From: JACIYW01 sp014359745
GTDB taxonomy: Bacteria; Pseudomonadota; Alphaproteobacteria; Rhodobacterales; Rhodobacteraceae
Direction of reading: 5' to 3'
Assembly: GCA_050433985.1 (NCBI GenBank)
Contig: JBNPWE010000014.1
Location: forward strand, 1-64,000
Length of the DNA: 64,000 bases
Shown: one piece after another, positions 45,310 through 54,445 of the stretch
Position numbering within the stretch: position 1 is the stretch's first letter
Layout of the letters: each line of letters begins with the position of its first letter
Translations under genes and position numbers: made by a program
Notes under the pieces: generated by a model
Database searches by the model: none
What the model saw: only the letters and a program-made list of their open reading frames with translations
What the model was told of the DNA's origin: nothing

Positions 45310-45344
45310 GCCCCGCCACCGACTCGAAAGATCGATGGCGGGGC
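45310..45344 (+). terminator. hairpin after the second barrel gene
   Basis: GCCCCGCCA pairs with TGGCGGGGC over a 17-base loop that can pair partly (CGA/TCG). It has no T tract. Confidence 0.45.
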
Positions 45345-46205
45345 AGCATGGCACCCCAAAGGCCCCGCCGCCGACAGCCGATCGGCTTGTGCATCTTCCT
45401 CCATCGCTGACAACCGCCCGCTACAGCGTTTCGGCTTTATAGCCTGCCGGTGCGGATGGCAAACTTATCGACCGCGACCGCTTTGGCAAGGTCGACGCTC
45501 TGTGGCCGGTTCCTGGGTCTGCGTTCTGCGATCCAACGGGCGGCGAGGACTTGCCCGGTCGACGTGACGGGGCATTGCCCTGGATATTGTGCTATTGCGC
45601 GGCGGGCAAACGCGATCCTGTTGCTGGATGATGCAGAGATCTGTGCCCAAATCGCAAGGTTTCTGTTTCTTGACGACGACACCATACGCGGCAGGTCACA
45701 AGACCTGGCGACAAGGCGGTTGGGACAGCCTGACCGTTGACGGCTGGAAAGGTAGTCAGTCCCGCATGAAGCCAACACAGGAGGCAGCATGCTTTAGGGC
45801 ATTTCGATTTTTCACGATTTCTGGCTGAAACGGGGGTATGGGCGACCTGAAATACGCATGGTGCTGCGAATGCAGTGCCGTGTGGCTGTGGGTTTGGGCG
45901 GTCAGGCCCGGCATGTTGGGCCGTGTGGCCTGACTTCCACGCTCTGGGCCAGGCGCCGGTTCAGGTGGTGGAACTGGACGGAGCGGCGCATTCGCCCGGG
46001 TGAGAACGGCGGTGCAAAATCAGACCACGGAAGTGCCGCCGCTCTTGGCGAGTGGCGCGGCTTGGGCGCGGCATAAGGGGCAGTCTCACCGTCCTCGCAG
46101 AGACGGGTTCGCATTTGCCTGACATCGCCCTTTCGCGTCACAACCATCAGAAATTCGGGTTTTGGCGTAGCATCGGTATAGGTCAAAAAAGTTGCAATAA
46201 TAATA
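45345..46205. other. gene-poor junction with transposase debris
   Basis: This stretch of about 860 bases separates core genes from the catabolic island. It has no intact gene. It holds the frameshifted IS630-type fragment (45585-45795) and a 16-base sequence (45421-45436) that recurs inverted at 63320. From 45800 to 46190 only short frames without recognisable similarity are seen. Confidence 0.65.
45585..45795 (+). pseudogene. IS630-family transposase N-terminal fragment, frameshifted
   Basis: One frame reads ARRANAILLLDDAEICAQIA and then RFLFLDDDTIRG, the helix-turn-helix part of IS630-type transposases. Near 45700 similarity moves to another frame, reading WRQGGWDSLTVDGWKGSQSRM. It stops after about 70 residues, and the DDE catalytic domain is absent. 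It is a decayed remnant at the left edge of the island. Confidence 0.7.
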
Positions 46206-46223
46206 TGAATGATCCATCATTCA
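46206..46223. promoter_or_regulatory. TetR-type operator, copy 1
   Basis: TGAATGATCCATCATTCA has perfect 7-base arms TGAATGA/TCATTCA around TCCA. It lies 51 bases before the TTG start of the acyl-CoA dehydrogenase. Its partner is at 47443. Confidence 0.65.
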
Positions 46224-46273
46224 GTTATGGGGGTGCCGAATCTACCGATTTGGATGAGTTGGAGGAGAACGAC

Positions 46274-47416
46274 TTGACCATTCTTCCGCGTCAGATTTTT
46301 GTGGAACACCATGAGATGCTTCGCGATACGGCGCGGCGGTTTTTTGAAACCGAAGTCGCGCCGTATCATTCTGAATGGGAAGTGTCTGGCGTTGCTCCCC
46401 GATCGGTCTGGAAGAGGGCGGGCGAGACCGGCCTTCTTTGCGTGACGTTACCAGAGAAATATGGCGCGGCAGGTGTCGACCGGATCGCGTCGGCGATTCT
46501 GATCGAAGAGCAGGCGCGTCTTGGCCTGTCGGGGCCCGGGTTCTCGACACATTCCGACATCGTGGCGCCCTATATACTGAACTACGGGACCGAGGCGCAA
46601 AAGGACCAGTGGCTTCCAGGGATGGTGGACGGCGACCTGATCGGCGCGATCGTTCTTACCGAGCCGGGGGCCGGATCGGATCTAAGGTCTATCAGGACGC
46701 ATTTTCGTCACGACGGTGACGAGATTATCCTGAACGGGCAAAAGACCTTCATCACGAACGGGCAGTGCGCCGACCTTCTGGTCGTGGCGGCAAAGTCGGG
46801 CGACCCGGCTGCGACCAAAGAACTGACGCTGGTCGTGGTCGAAGCCAGCCGGGTTGGCGTGAGCCGGGGTCAGAATTTTCACAAGATCGGCATGAAGGCG
46901 CAGGACACCTGCGAGTTGTTCTTCGACAATGTCCGGCTGCCGGCTTCGAACATCCTGGGCAAAGAGGGCCGAGGTTTTCCGCTTCTGGCCAAGGAACTCG
47001 CGTGGGAGCGTTTGCAGATCGCCATCGGGGCGGTTGCGACCTCGGCAGCGGCCCTGGAATGGACCAAGGAATACACAAGCGAACGGAAGGCGTTCGGGAC
47101 GCCGATCGCCGACTTTCAGAACACCCGGTTTCGGCTCGCCGAGATCAAGACCGAGATCGAGATCGCGCAGGTCTTCATCGACCGCTGCTTGAGCGAGGTG
47201 AATGAGGAGCGTTTGGACGTCACCGTCGCGGCAATGGCGAAGTTCTGGTGCACGGAGTTGATGGGCCGAGTTCTGGACCAGTGCCTGCAGCTTCACGGCG
47301 GTTACGGATACATCTGGGAGTACCCGATCGCCCGAGCCTGGGCGGATGCGCGCGTGCATCGCATCTACGGCGGTTCGAACGAGATCATGCGCGAACTCAT
47401 CGCACGAAGGCTCTAG
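46274..47416 (+). CDS. acyl-CoA dehydrogenase (cyclohexanecarboxyl-CoA dehydrogenase-like)
   Basis: A FAD-dependent acyl-CoA dehydrogenase of 380 residues, the normal length. Motifs are TEPGAGSDL, the KTFITNG strand, and a C-terminal QLHGGYGYIWEYP followed by RVHRIYGGSNEIM, which carries the likely catalytic Glu. TTG 46274 with GGAGGAG 7 bases upstream is chosen as the start. The ATG at 46205 overlaps the operator and would add 23 residues unlike the family. In the island it would introduce the first double bond into the acyl-CoA ring (AliB role), an inference from context. Confidence 0.87.
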   Translation: MTILPRQIFVEHHEMLRDTARRFFETEVAPYHSEWEVSGVAPRSVWKRAGETGLLCVTLPEKYGAAGVDRIASAILIEEQARLGLSGPGFSTHSDIVAPYILNYGTEAQKDQWLPGMVDGDLIGAIVLTEPGAGSDLRSIRTHFRHDGDEIILNGQKTFITNGQCADLLVVAAKSGDPAATKELTLVVVEASRVGVSRGQNFHKIGMKAQDTCELFFDNVRLPASNILGKEGRGFPLLAKELAWERLQIAIGAVATSAAALEWTKEYTSERKAFGTPIADFQNTRFRLAEIKTEIEIAQVFIDRCLSEVNEERLDVTVAAMAKFWCTELMGRVLDQCLQLHGGYGYIWEYPIARAWADARVHRIYGGSNEIMRELIARRL

Positions 47417-47442
47417 GCAGGCCATATTTTTTGCGCGCTTTA

Positions 47443-47460
47443 TGAGTGAACGGTCATTCA
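47443..47460. promoter_or_regulatory. TetR-type operator, copy 2
   Basis: TGAGTGAACGGTCATTCA is symmetrical at 14 of 18 positions and matches copy 1 as TGARTGANCNNTCATTCA. It lies 62 bases before the next ATG (47522), in the gap between the dehydrogenase and the transporter operon. Confidence 0.65.
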
Positions 47461-47521
47461 GGAACCGGGGAGGGTCGATGAACACTTTTATGAGATCATT
47501 TTTGAGACCGGGGGGCGTAGG

Positions 47522-48370
47522 ATGATCATCAACGCGCTCAACGGACTGGTCTATGGCAGTCTTTTGTTCGTTCTCGCTTCGGGTCTCGTGCTGGTTTACG
47601 GGTTGCGACGCGTTGTGAACTTTGCGCATGGCGCCTTCTACATGCTGGGAGCCTATATCGGCTACAGCGTCGCGATCCACGCCGGTTTTATCCCCGGAAT
47701 CATTGCAGCGGCCGCGGCCTTGATCGCGGTGGGCGTTGCGCTTGACCTTGTTGTATTTCGCAAGCTCGCTGACCGGGATCCGCTGGTGACCGTGCTGGTT
47801 ACGTTTGGTGTCCTGCTGGTTCTGGAAGATTTCGTTCGGACCGTCTGGGGGACCGGGAACTATGCGATCGACCCGCCCGCGTTGCTTTCTGGCGTGGTCC
47901 AGATCGCAGGTGCGCCGTTCCCGATCTATCGGCTGTTCATTGTGCTCGCGAGTGCCCTGATGGCGGGCGGAATGGTCATCTGGCTTCGCTACAGCCGTTC
48001 CGGCCTTTGGGTGCGCGCTGCAAGTCATTCTCCGGTGGTTGCGGCCATGTGCGGCGTTCGTACGAACGTTCTTGGGCCGCTTGTCGTCGGTCTGGGTGCC
48101 GCCTTCGCGGGAATCGCCGGGATTGTTGCCGCGCCCTTCCTGTCGCTGAATCCGTCGATGGGTGCGGAAATTCTTGTCATGTCCTTCGTCGTCTCAGTGG
48201 TCGGCGGGCTGGGCAGCTTTGGCGGTGCATTCATCTCGGCGATGATCCTCGGTCAGATTCAGGCCTTCGGTGTCGTCTATCTGCCCGAGATTGCCGCGCT
48301 GCTTCCATTCCTCCTGATGGCGCTCGTTCTGGTGGTTCGCCCTCAGGGCATTCTTGGCAATAAGGTGTGA
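47522..48370 (+). CDS. livH: branched-chain-type ABC transporter permease (LivH family)
   Basis: A 282-residue permease with eight hydrophobic segments. It begins with the LivH pattern INALNGLVYGSLLFVLASGL, followed by VNFAHGAFYMLGAYIG, and has the conserved VVGGLGSFGGAFISAMILGQIQ near the end. In this island the substrate is more likely an aromatic or alicyclic carboxylate than a branched-chain amino acid. livM follows after 3 bases. Confidence 0.93.
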   Translation: MIINALNGLVYGSLLFVLASGLVLVYGLRRVVNFAHGAFYMLGAYIGYSVAIHAGFIPGIIAAAAALIAVGVALDLVVFRKLADRDPLVTVLVTFGVLLVLEDFVRTVWGTGNYAIDPPALLSGVVQIAGAPFPIYRLFIVLASALMAGGMVIWLRYSRSGLWVRAASHSPVVAAMCGVRTNVLGPLVVGLGAAFAGIAGIVAAPFLSLNPSMGAEILVMSFVVSVVGGLGSFGGAFISAMILGQIQAFGVVYLPEIAALLPFLLMALVLVVRPQGILGNKV

Positions 48371-48373
48371 GCG

Positions 48374-49384
48374 ATGGCGAACCAGACCTTGGCCCATTCC
48401 TTCCGCGACAGCCCGGTCCTGCGACCGTCCGGCCTGATCGTTCTCGCGATTCTGACAGCAACTGTCGTAATCCTGACCGCGACCGGTTCGCGGATCACGC
48501 TCAGCCTCCTTGCTCAGGCTACGATCATATCGATCATGGCGCTGTCGGTCGGCTTCCTTGCCCGCACGGCCGATCTGATCAGCTTTGGCCATGCCGCGCC
48601 ATTCGGGCTCGGCGCCTACGGAACGGCATTGGTATTTCAACACGGCATTCCGGCAGAGGTCGGCATATGGCTGGTGCTCGTCGCAGTATTCGCGCTGTTC
48701 TTCATGATCGGGCTGTTGGTCGGGAAACTCAACGGCATCGCCTTTTCCATGCTGACATTGGCGCTCGGTCAGTTCTTCTTTGTCGCGGTCTCGAAACTGC
48801 GCGCGATTACCGCAGGCGCCGATGGCATGACCGTACCGCTGCCAAGATCGCTCTTTGGGCTGCCAAGCCGTACGTTCCAGACGCCGGACGGGATGTTTAT
48901 CATTGCGGCGGTCATCCTCGCGGCGCTGGTAATCCTGATCTACCTCTTCGAGGCCAGCCGGACCGGGCGTCTGGCGATCGGCGTGCGAGAAAACGAAGAA
49001 CGGGTGCTGTTCCTTGGCTACCGGACAAAAATCCTCAAGGCCGCGGTGTTCGCGACATCAGCGACGATCGCGGGCGTGTCGGGCGTGCTCTTCGCACTCT
49101 ACCAAGGTTTCGTCTCGCCCGAAATCATGCATTGGTCCTTCTCCGGCAATGCGCTCATCATGGCAATTCTCGGCGGATCACTCGCGGTCTGGGGGCCGGT
49201 CGCCGGCGCCCTGGTCTTTTTCTTCCTGAGGGAATGGCTGTCGGGTCTGACCGAGCACTGGCTCGCGGTTCTCGGCGTGATCCTGATTACCGTCACCGTG
49301 GCCTGGCCCGGTGGCATGACGGGTCTGGCGAAAGCCATGCGTACCCGGATCTCCGGACGCGAGCGCAACGGGGGCGGAAAATGA
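48374..49384 (+). CDS. livM: branched-chain-type ABC transporter permease (LivM family)
   Basis: A 336-residue permease with LivM features: ALSVGFLARTADLISFGHAAPFGLGAY, the cytoplasmic loop RTGRLAIGVRENEERVLFLGY that contacts the ATPase, and ILGGSLAVWGPVAGAL. It overlaps livG by 4 bases (ATGA). Confidence 0.93.
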   Translation: MANQTLAHSFRDSPVLRPSGLIVLAILTATVVILTATGSRITLSLLAQATIISIMALSVGFLARTADLISFGHAAPFGLGAYGTALVFQHGIPAEVGIWLVLVAVFALFFMIGLLVGKLNGIAFSMLTLALGQFFFVAVSKLRAITAGADGMTVPLPRSLFGLPSRTFQTPDGMFIIAAVILAALVILIYLFEASRTGRLAIGVRENEERVLFLGYRTKILKAAVFATSATIAGVSGVLFALYQGFVSPEIMHWSFSGNALIMAILGGSLAVWGPVAGALVFFFLREWLSGLTEHWLAVLGVILITVTVAWPGGMTGLAKAMRTRISGRERNGGGK

Positions 49385-50082
49385 GCTTTCTTTTCCGCTG
49401 CGAAAACATCGGCAAGACCTATGGCGGGGTCGTCGCGTTGAAGGATGTGAGCCTCAACCTCGAAAGCGGTCAGGTGCACGGGTTGATCGGACCAAATGGG
49501 GCAGGGAAATCCACCTTCATCGATGTCGTCTCGGGCAGGACGCCGGGGCTCGGCCGCGTATTCTTCGAGGATCGCGAGATCACCGGGATCAGCCGTTCCG
49601 CGATGCGCCGGGCGGGGATATCGCGCAGCTTCCAGCGCACCTCGATCTTTCCGGCCCTGATGGTGCGCGACCAGATCGAGTTGGCCAACCATGGCACGGG
49701 CGGAGGCAATACGGGCGAACTGGTGGAAATGCTCGGCCTCGCGGCTGTCCTCGACACCGAGGCCGAAGAGATCAGTTATGGCCAGCAACGCCTCGTCGAC
49801 CTTGCGCTTGCACTCGTAGGTAATCCGCGCGTCCTGCTGCTCGACGAACCTGCCGCGGGCCTTTCTGCGCAGGAATCCGCCGTGCTTTCCGGCCATCTCG
49901 AAGAGATCGCCGAACGCTGGAACGTCGCGGTGCTTTTGGTCGAGCACGACATGGATGTGATCTTCCGCGTCTGCAAGGTGCTGACCGTGCTCGCCTCGGG
50001 CCGCTTCCTGGTTCAGGGCACCCCCGCCGATCTCAGGAACAACCCGGCCGTGATCGAGGCCTATTTCGGGAGCACGGCATGA
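49381..50082 (+). CDS. livG: branched-chain-type ABC transporter ATPase (LivG family)
   Basis: A 233-residue ATPase with Walker A GPNGAGKST, Walker B VLLLDEPAAGL and H loop VEHDM. The signature is SYGQQR, which is normal for LivG proteins and not a defect. It is shorter than E. coli LivG (255) because the insert between Walker A and the signature is reduced. It overlaps both neighbours by 4 bases. Confidence 0.93.
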   Translation: MSFLFRCENIGKTYGGVVALKDVSLNLESGQVHGLIGPNGAGKSTFIDVVSGRTPGLGRVFFEDREITGISRSAMRRAGISRSFQRTSIFPALMVRDQIELANHGTGGGNTGELVEMLGLAAVLDTEAEEISYGQQRLVDLALALVGNPRVLLLDEPAAGLSAQESAVLSGHLEEIAERWNVAVLLVEHDMDVIFRVCKVLTVLASGRFLVQGTPADLRNNPAVIEAYFGSTA

Positions 50083-50780
50083 CTACCTCCCTTCTTGAGC
50101 TCAGGGGCGTCAACGCCTTCTACGGATCGGCTCATATTCTGCAGGGCGTGGATCTTTCGGTTCATTCCGGGGAGCGCGTCGCGGTCGTCGGCCGCAACGG
50201 CGTCGGCAAGACAACCATCGTCAACACCCTTCTGGGCATCGCAGCGATGCGCGGCGGTTCAGTACACATGCGCGGCGAATCCTTGCTGAAGCTCGCCGGT
50301 CACACGGCCGCGACGCACGGCATCGCGGTGGTGCCTCAGGGACGGATGATCCTGCCGAATCTCTCGATCGAGGAGAATCTCAAGCTCGGCGCGTCGCTTC
50401 GGCGACCGGGGGAATGGACGCTCGACCGGATTTACGGCCTCTTCCCGATGCTGGCCGAACGCCGCCGCTCGCCTGGGACCGCCCTTTCCGGCGGGCAGCA
50501 GCAGATGCTCGCGATCGGTCGGGCACTGATGGCCAACCCCGACCTGTTGATCCTGGACGAACCCTCCGAGGGCCTCGCCCCGGTGATCGTTGACGAGATG
50601 GAAAAACTCTTGCGGGATCTCACCGAAACCGGCGTCGCGATCCTTCTCATTGAACAGCACCTGCGCCTCGTGCTCGACCTCGCGGAACGGTTTTACGTCC
50701 TGTCCAAGGGACACGTCTCGGAAACAGGACTGATGAAGGATGTGGACCGGGAAACCTTGCAGGCCCGCATCATGCAATAG
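50079..50780 (+). CDS. livF: branched-chain-type ABC transporter ATPase (LivF family)
   Basis: A 233-residue ATPase with Walker A GRNGVGKTT, the Q-loop segment IAVVPQGRMILPNLSIEENL, signature LSGGQQQM, Walker B LLILDEPSEGLAP and H loop EQH. This is standard LivF. It ends 57 bases before the binding-protein gene. Confidence 0.94.
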   Translation: MTTSLLELRGVNAFYGSAHILQGVDLSVHSGERVAVVGRNGVGKTTIVNTLLGIAAMRGGSVHMRGESLLKLAGHTAATHGIAVVPQGRMILPNLSIEENLKLGASLRRPGEWTLDRIYGLFPMLAERRRSPGTALSGGQQQMLAIGRALMANPDLLILDEPSEGLAPVIVDEMEKLLRDLTETGVAILLIEQHLRLVLDLAERFYVLSKGHVSETGLMKDVDRETLQARIMQ

Positions 50781-50837
50781 CCTTGTTTCGTCAAGAGGAG
50801 GGCGAGCTAGGGCAATCACCGAAGGAGGAGAAAAACC

Positions 50838-52031
50838 ATGTTGAAGAATAGACGGACAATATTGACCAGCGGAACCGCGTTCGCCCTGGCACTCACGCTT
50901 GCAGGCGGTGCCATGGCCGCGGGGGAGGTACTGAAAATCGGTGTGCCTACCTCGCGTACCGGCCCCTACACGATCCTCGGCGACCAGGTCGTGCGTGCGA
51001 TCGAATTCGCGGTCGAAGAAGCCAATGCCAAGGGCGGCATCGCGGGTCATCCGGTCGAAATGAAGGTCGGTGACACCGAAGGCAACCCCGACGCAGGGCG
51101 CCGCGCCGCAGAAAAGCTGGCTCTCAGTGGCTACGGCATCCTCACCGGCCCGATCTCATCCGCGGTGGGCCTGGCGATTGCGTCGCAGCTCGATCGGTGG
51201 GACGCGATGTATGTCTCGGTCGTGAACAAGAGCCCCAAGCTCACTGGCGACAGCTGCCATCCCCGCATGTTCCGCGCCAACCATTCGGACGGGATGGATA
51301 TTGCCATCGTGCAGCCCTGGCTGGGCGAACAGACAGAGGCGGACTGGTCGATCATCGGCGCAGACTATGTCTGGGGCCGCGGCTCTGCCGAAGCGTTCAA
51401 GGCGGTCGCGACAGAGCTTGGCAAGAATATCAAGGTCGAAGTGTTCCCGCCGCTCGGCACCACCGACTTCGCGCCCTACATCACCCAACTGCGCGACAGC
51501 GGCGCGAAGGGAATCTGGGTCGCGCTGTCGGGTGCCGATGCGATCAACTTCGCCAAGCAGGCCAAGCAGTTTGGCCTGACCGACCAGGTCACGATGTTTG
51601 GCCACAACTTCGTCGTGGACCAGACGCTTGCGACGATCGGGGCAGACGGCGTCGGTATTTGGGGCAACGTAAACTACACGGCCACCATCGACACACCCGA
51701 GAACAAGGCCTTCGTCGAGGCATGGACCGCCAAGTACGGCGCCCCGCCCTCCAACTACGAGGGTGAGACCTACGCTGGTATTCAAACGATTTTCGGCGCG
51801 GTCGAACAAGCAGGCAGCGTTGCGCCGAGTGATATCGCGGCGGCCCTTCCGGGCCTCACCATCGACACCGTCTTCGGTAAGGTAACGATGCGCGCCGAGG
51901 ATCACCAACTGCTCTTGCCCAACTATCTCGGTCTTGCGGTTGCGAAGGACGGCGGTGCTGCCATCGAGGTGGTGCAGTCCTACGGTCCCGACGTCGCGGT
52001 GCCCGCGGCCGACCCGGCCTGTAAGCTCTAA
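50838..52031 (+). CDS. periplasmic binding protein of the LivK/aromatic-acid type
   Basis: A 397-residue type I periplasmic binding protein. The signal peptide spans about residues 1-27 (hydrophobic core, then GAMAAG). The mature start EVLKIGVPTSRTGPYTILGDQ and the FAVEEANAKGGIAGHPVEM block are typical. Such proteins in catabolic islands bind aromatic or alicyclic acids. GAAGGAGGAG precedes the ATG, a very strong ribosome site fitting high expression. It completes a five-component ABC importer. Confidence 0.92.
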   Translation: MLKNRRTILTSGTAFALALTLAGGAMAAGEVLKIGVPTSRTGPYTILGDQVVRAIEFAVEEANAKGGIAGHPVEMKVGDTEGNPDAGRRAAEKLALSGYGILTGPISSAVGLAIASQLDRWDAMYVSVVNKSPKLTGDSCHPRMFRANHSDGMDIAIVQPWLGEQTEADWSIIGADYVWGRGSAEAFKAVATELGKNIKVEVFPPLGTTDFAPYITQLRDSGAKGIWVALSGADAINFAKQAKQFGLTDQVTMFGHNFVVDQTLATIGADGVGIWGNVNYTATIDTPENKAFVEAWTAKYGAPPSNYEGETYAGIQTIFGAVEQAGSVAPSDIAAALPGLTIDTVFGKVTMRAEDHQLLLPNYLGLAVAKDGGAAIEVVQSYGPDVAVPAADPACKL

Positions 52032-52047
52032 GAAGGCCCTCGTTCCC

Positions 52048-52830
52048 ATGCGTATCCTCCTCACCGGATCCAGCCGTGGCATCGGTCGCGCCTTCGCCAA
52101 CAGGCTCGCCCATAAAGGCAACGCGCTTGCGCTCTGCGCATCGCGGCCATCGTCCGAATTGGACGACGTTGTCACGACCTCCCGCGCAGCGGGTGCCGAG
52201 GCGGTCGGGTTGAGCGGTGATCTTGGCGAGGCGGGCACGGCGCAGCGCATCGTTGCAGAAGCGCGCGATGCGCTGGGCGGTCTGGACGCTGTGATATCGA
52301 ACGCCGGCATCGCGATTGCGGGCCGGTTGACGGACAGTGCCGAGGCCGATTGGGATCGGGTCTTCGACGTCAACGTGCGCGGCGCGTGGCTTTTGGCGCG
52401 CGCCGCGCACCCCCATCTTGTCGAATCGCAGGGCAGCTTTCTGGCTGTCGCCTCGATGTCGGGAATCGAACCCTATCCGGGCGCCGGTGCTTACAGCGCC
52501 TCGAAAGCGGCGCTGATCATGATGGTGCGAACACTCGCACTGGAATGGGCCGAGTCCGGCGTACGCGCCAACTGCGTCTCGCCGGGACTGTTCCTGTCGG
52601 CCATGACCGCACCGATTTACGCCGACCCCGAAAAGAAGGCAGCGCGGGAGGCACTGGTCCCGATGCGTCGGATCGGTGATCCTGCGCGCGACCTCGCGGG
52701 GCTGGTGGAGTTCATGATCTCTCACGAGGCCGGATACATCACCGGGCAGAACGTGCTCGCCGATGGTGGTCTGATCGGCTCGATCCATGCCCGGATTTCC
52801 GGACGACCGCAATCGGGGAACATCAGATGA
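52048..52830 (+). CDS. short-chain dehydrogenase/reductase
   Basis: A classical SDR of 260 residues. The cofactor motif TGSSRGIG is at residues 6-13, NAG near 90, the catalytic Ser is in ASMSG and Tyr-x3-Lys in YSASK near 155. It starts 16 bases after the binding-protein stop and overlaps the ligase gene by 4 bases. It probably oxidises or reduces a hydroxyl/keto group of a ring intermediate; the exact step is not determinable. Confidence 0.9.
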   Translation: MRILLTGSSRGIGRAFANRLAHKGNALALCASRPSSELDDVVTTSRAAGAEAVGLSGDLGEAGTAQRIVAEARDALGGLDAVISNAGIAIAGRLTDSAEADWDRVFDVNVRGAWLLARAAHPHLVESQGSFLAVASMSGIEPYPGAGAYSASKAALIMMVRTLALEWAESGVRANCVSPGLFLSAMTAPIYADPEKKAAREALVPMRRIGDPARDLAGLVEFMISHEAGYITGQNVLADGGLIGSIHARISGRPQSGNIR

Positions 52831-54443
52831 CCATCTTCCCCGCGCCCAATCCCACCCGTGCCGCGCTTTATCGTGCGCGCGGCAACTGGCATGACGAAAC
52901 GATCCCGGGTCTGATCCTGGCCGCCGCGGCGCGCCACCCGGATAAGATCGCAGTCCGGGACGCGTCGGGTGCAGCCCTGCGCTACGGCGATCTTGCCGAG
53001 CAGTCCGCGCGCCTCGCGGGTGCGCTTGCCGCCCAGGGGGTCGAACCGGGCGATGTCGTGACGGTCTGCCTTCCGAACTGGTGTCAGACAGTCACGGTCT
53101 TTCTCGCCGTGCTTCGGCTTGGCGCTGTCGTGAACCCCGTTCCCGTGACGTACGGCCGTGCCGATCTGATCCACGCGATCGCAACCTGCGACAGCCGCGC
53201 GCTGATCCTGACAGACGGCTTCCGCAGTACCGACTTCCGCGCTGTCCTGGCCGAAATGCCGACAGAGCAGATGCGGGGGCGCGCCGTCCTGATGCTGGGA
53301 AACGCCCCCGCGCCCGGCACGATCGGCTGGAAAGCGGCGCTGGCGTCATCGCCGGTCCCGGACGCACAGGGTGATGCCGACGCACCCGCTGCGGTGTTGT
53401 TCACCTCTGGCACCGAGTCGCGCGCCAAGGGCGCTGTCCATACCCACAACACGATTCTTTTCGGCGAGCGCTCTCTGGCCTCGGCGATCAACGCCGGTCC
53501 AGACGATGTCGCCTTCATGGCATCGCCGATCTCGCACACGACCGGCTTCATGCACGGTGTCGTCATGACGCTGATCACAGGCGGCACGCTTTCGCTCCTC
53601 GACGTATTCAAGGGTGGTGTTGCGGCCCGCCAGATGGCAGATCACGGCGCCACATGGACGATGGGGGCAACGCCATTCCTCGCCGATATCGCTGATGCCG
53701 TTCGCCAGGATGCTATCGCTCTGCCCGCGTTTCGCTACTTTCTTTGCGGCGGCGCGCCAATCCCCGAGGCCCTGGCCCGTGCCGCGACCAATGCAGGCTT
53801 CAGAGTCCTTTCGATCTATGGCGCGACGGAAAGCCCCCCGCATACGATGGTATTCCCGGAGGATCCGGTCGAAAACGCCTGGACGACGGATGGGCGCCCC
53901 TTCCCCGGCATCGAGGTCCGCATCGTGGGCGACGACGGGCGCGACTGTCCCGTGGGTGAGATCGGCGAGGAATGGTCGCGCGGTCCCAACACGTTTATCG
54001 GCTATCTGGGCGAGCCCACACTGACGGCTCGCGCGCTGGATGCCGATGGCTGGGTTCATTCCGGCGATCTGGCGCGTCTTCTGCCGGATGGCTCGCTTCG
54101 CATCACCGGGCGGCTCAAGGAAATCATCGTGCGCGGCGGCCAGAACATCTCGGTCCGCGAAGTCGAGGATTACCTCGTCGCGCATCCGGCCATTCGCCAG
54201 GCCGCAGTTGTCGGAATTCCGCATCCCCGACTGGGCGAGACGGGGTGCGCCGTGGTCGTGACCCGGCCCGGTGCAAGCGTCACTCTTGCCGATATGGCCG
54301 ATTACCTGGTCGCCAAGGGCGTGGCGAAGTTCAAGCTTTCCGAGCGGCTGGAGATCTGGCCCGAACTGCCGATGAACCCGTCGGGAAAAATCCAGAAATT
54401 CATCATCCGCCAGCGGCTGGCGGAGCAAGACGAAAGGACGTAG
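52827..54443 (+). CDS. AMP-forming acyl-CoA ligase (cyclohexanecarboxylate-CoA ligase-like)
   Basis: A 538-residue ANL-superfamily enzyme that would activate the imported acid to its CoA thioester. The AMP-binding motif reads LFTSGTESRAKGAVHTHN, followed by YGATESP (A5), WVHSGDLA (A7), GRLKEIIVRGGQNIS (A8) and the C-terminal lysine in NPSGKIQK. The N-terminus YRARGNWHDETIPGLI is the pattern seen in AliA-type ligases. It overlaps its SDR neighbour and lies 2 bases before the enoyl-CoA hydratase. Confidence 0.9.
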   Translation: MTIFPAPNPTRAALYRARGNWHDETIPGLILAAAARHPDKIAVRDASGAALRYGDLAEQSARLAGALAAQGVEPGDVVTVCLPNWCQTVTVFLAVLRLGAVVNPVPVTYGRADLIHAIATCDSRALILTDGFRSTDFRAVLAEMPTEQMRGRAVLMLGNAPAPGTIGWKAALASSPVPDAQGDADAPAAVLFTSGTESRAKGAVHTHNTILFGERSLASAINAGPDDVAFMASPISHTTGFMHGVVMTLITGGTLSLLDVFKGGVAARQMADHGATWTMGATPFLADIADAVRQDAIALPAFRYFLCGGAPIPEALARAATNAGFRVLSIYGATESPPHTMVFPEDPVENAWTTDGRPFPGIEVRIVGDDGRDCPVGEIGEEWSRGPNTFIGYLGEPTLTARALDADGWVHSGDLARLLPDGSLRITGRLKEIIVRGGQNISVREVEDYLVAHPAIRQAAVVGIPHPRLGETGCAVVVTRPGASVTLADMADYLVAKGVAKFKLSERLEIWPELPMNPSGKIQKFIIRQRLAEQDERT

Positions 54444-54445
54444 TC

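Noticed and set aside
45902..46186. Minus-strand open frame of 94 codons before the island
   Set aside because: No ribosome site or recognisable domain; it lies among transposase debris and is probably non-coding.
48367..49380. In-frame upstream extension of livG through livM
   Set aside because: LivM is read in another frame with full permease features, and livG has a proper ATG at 49381 matching the family start.
49381..50082. Defective ABC signature SYGQQ in LivG
   Set aside because: SYGQQR is the normal signature variant of LivG proteins, so it is not a sign of inactivation.
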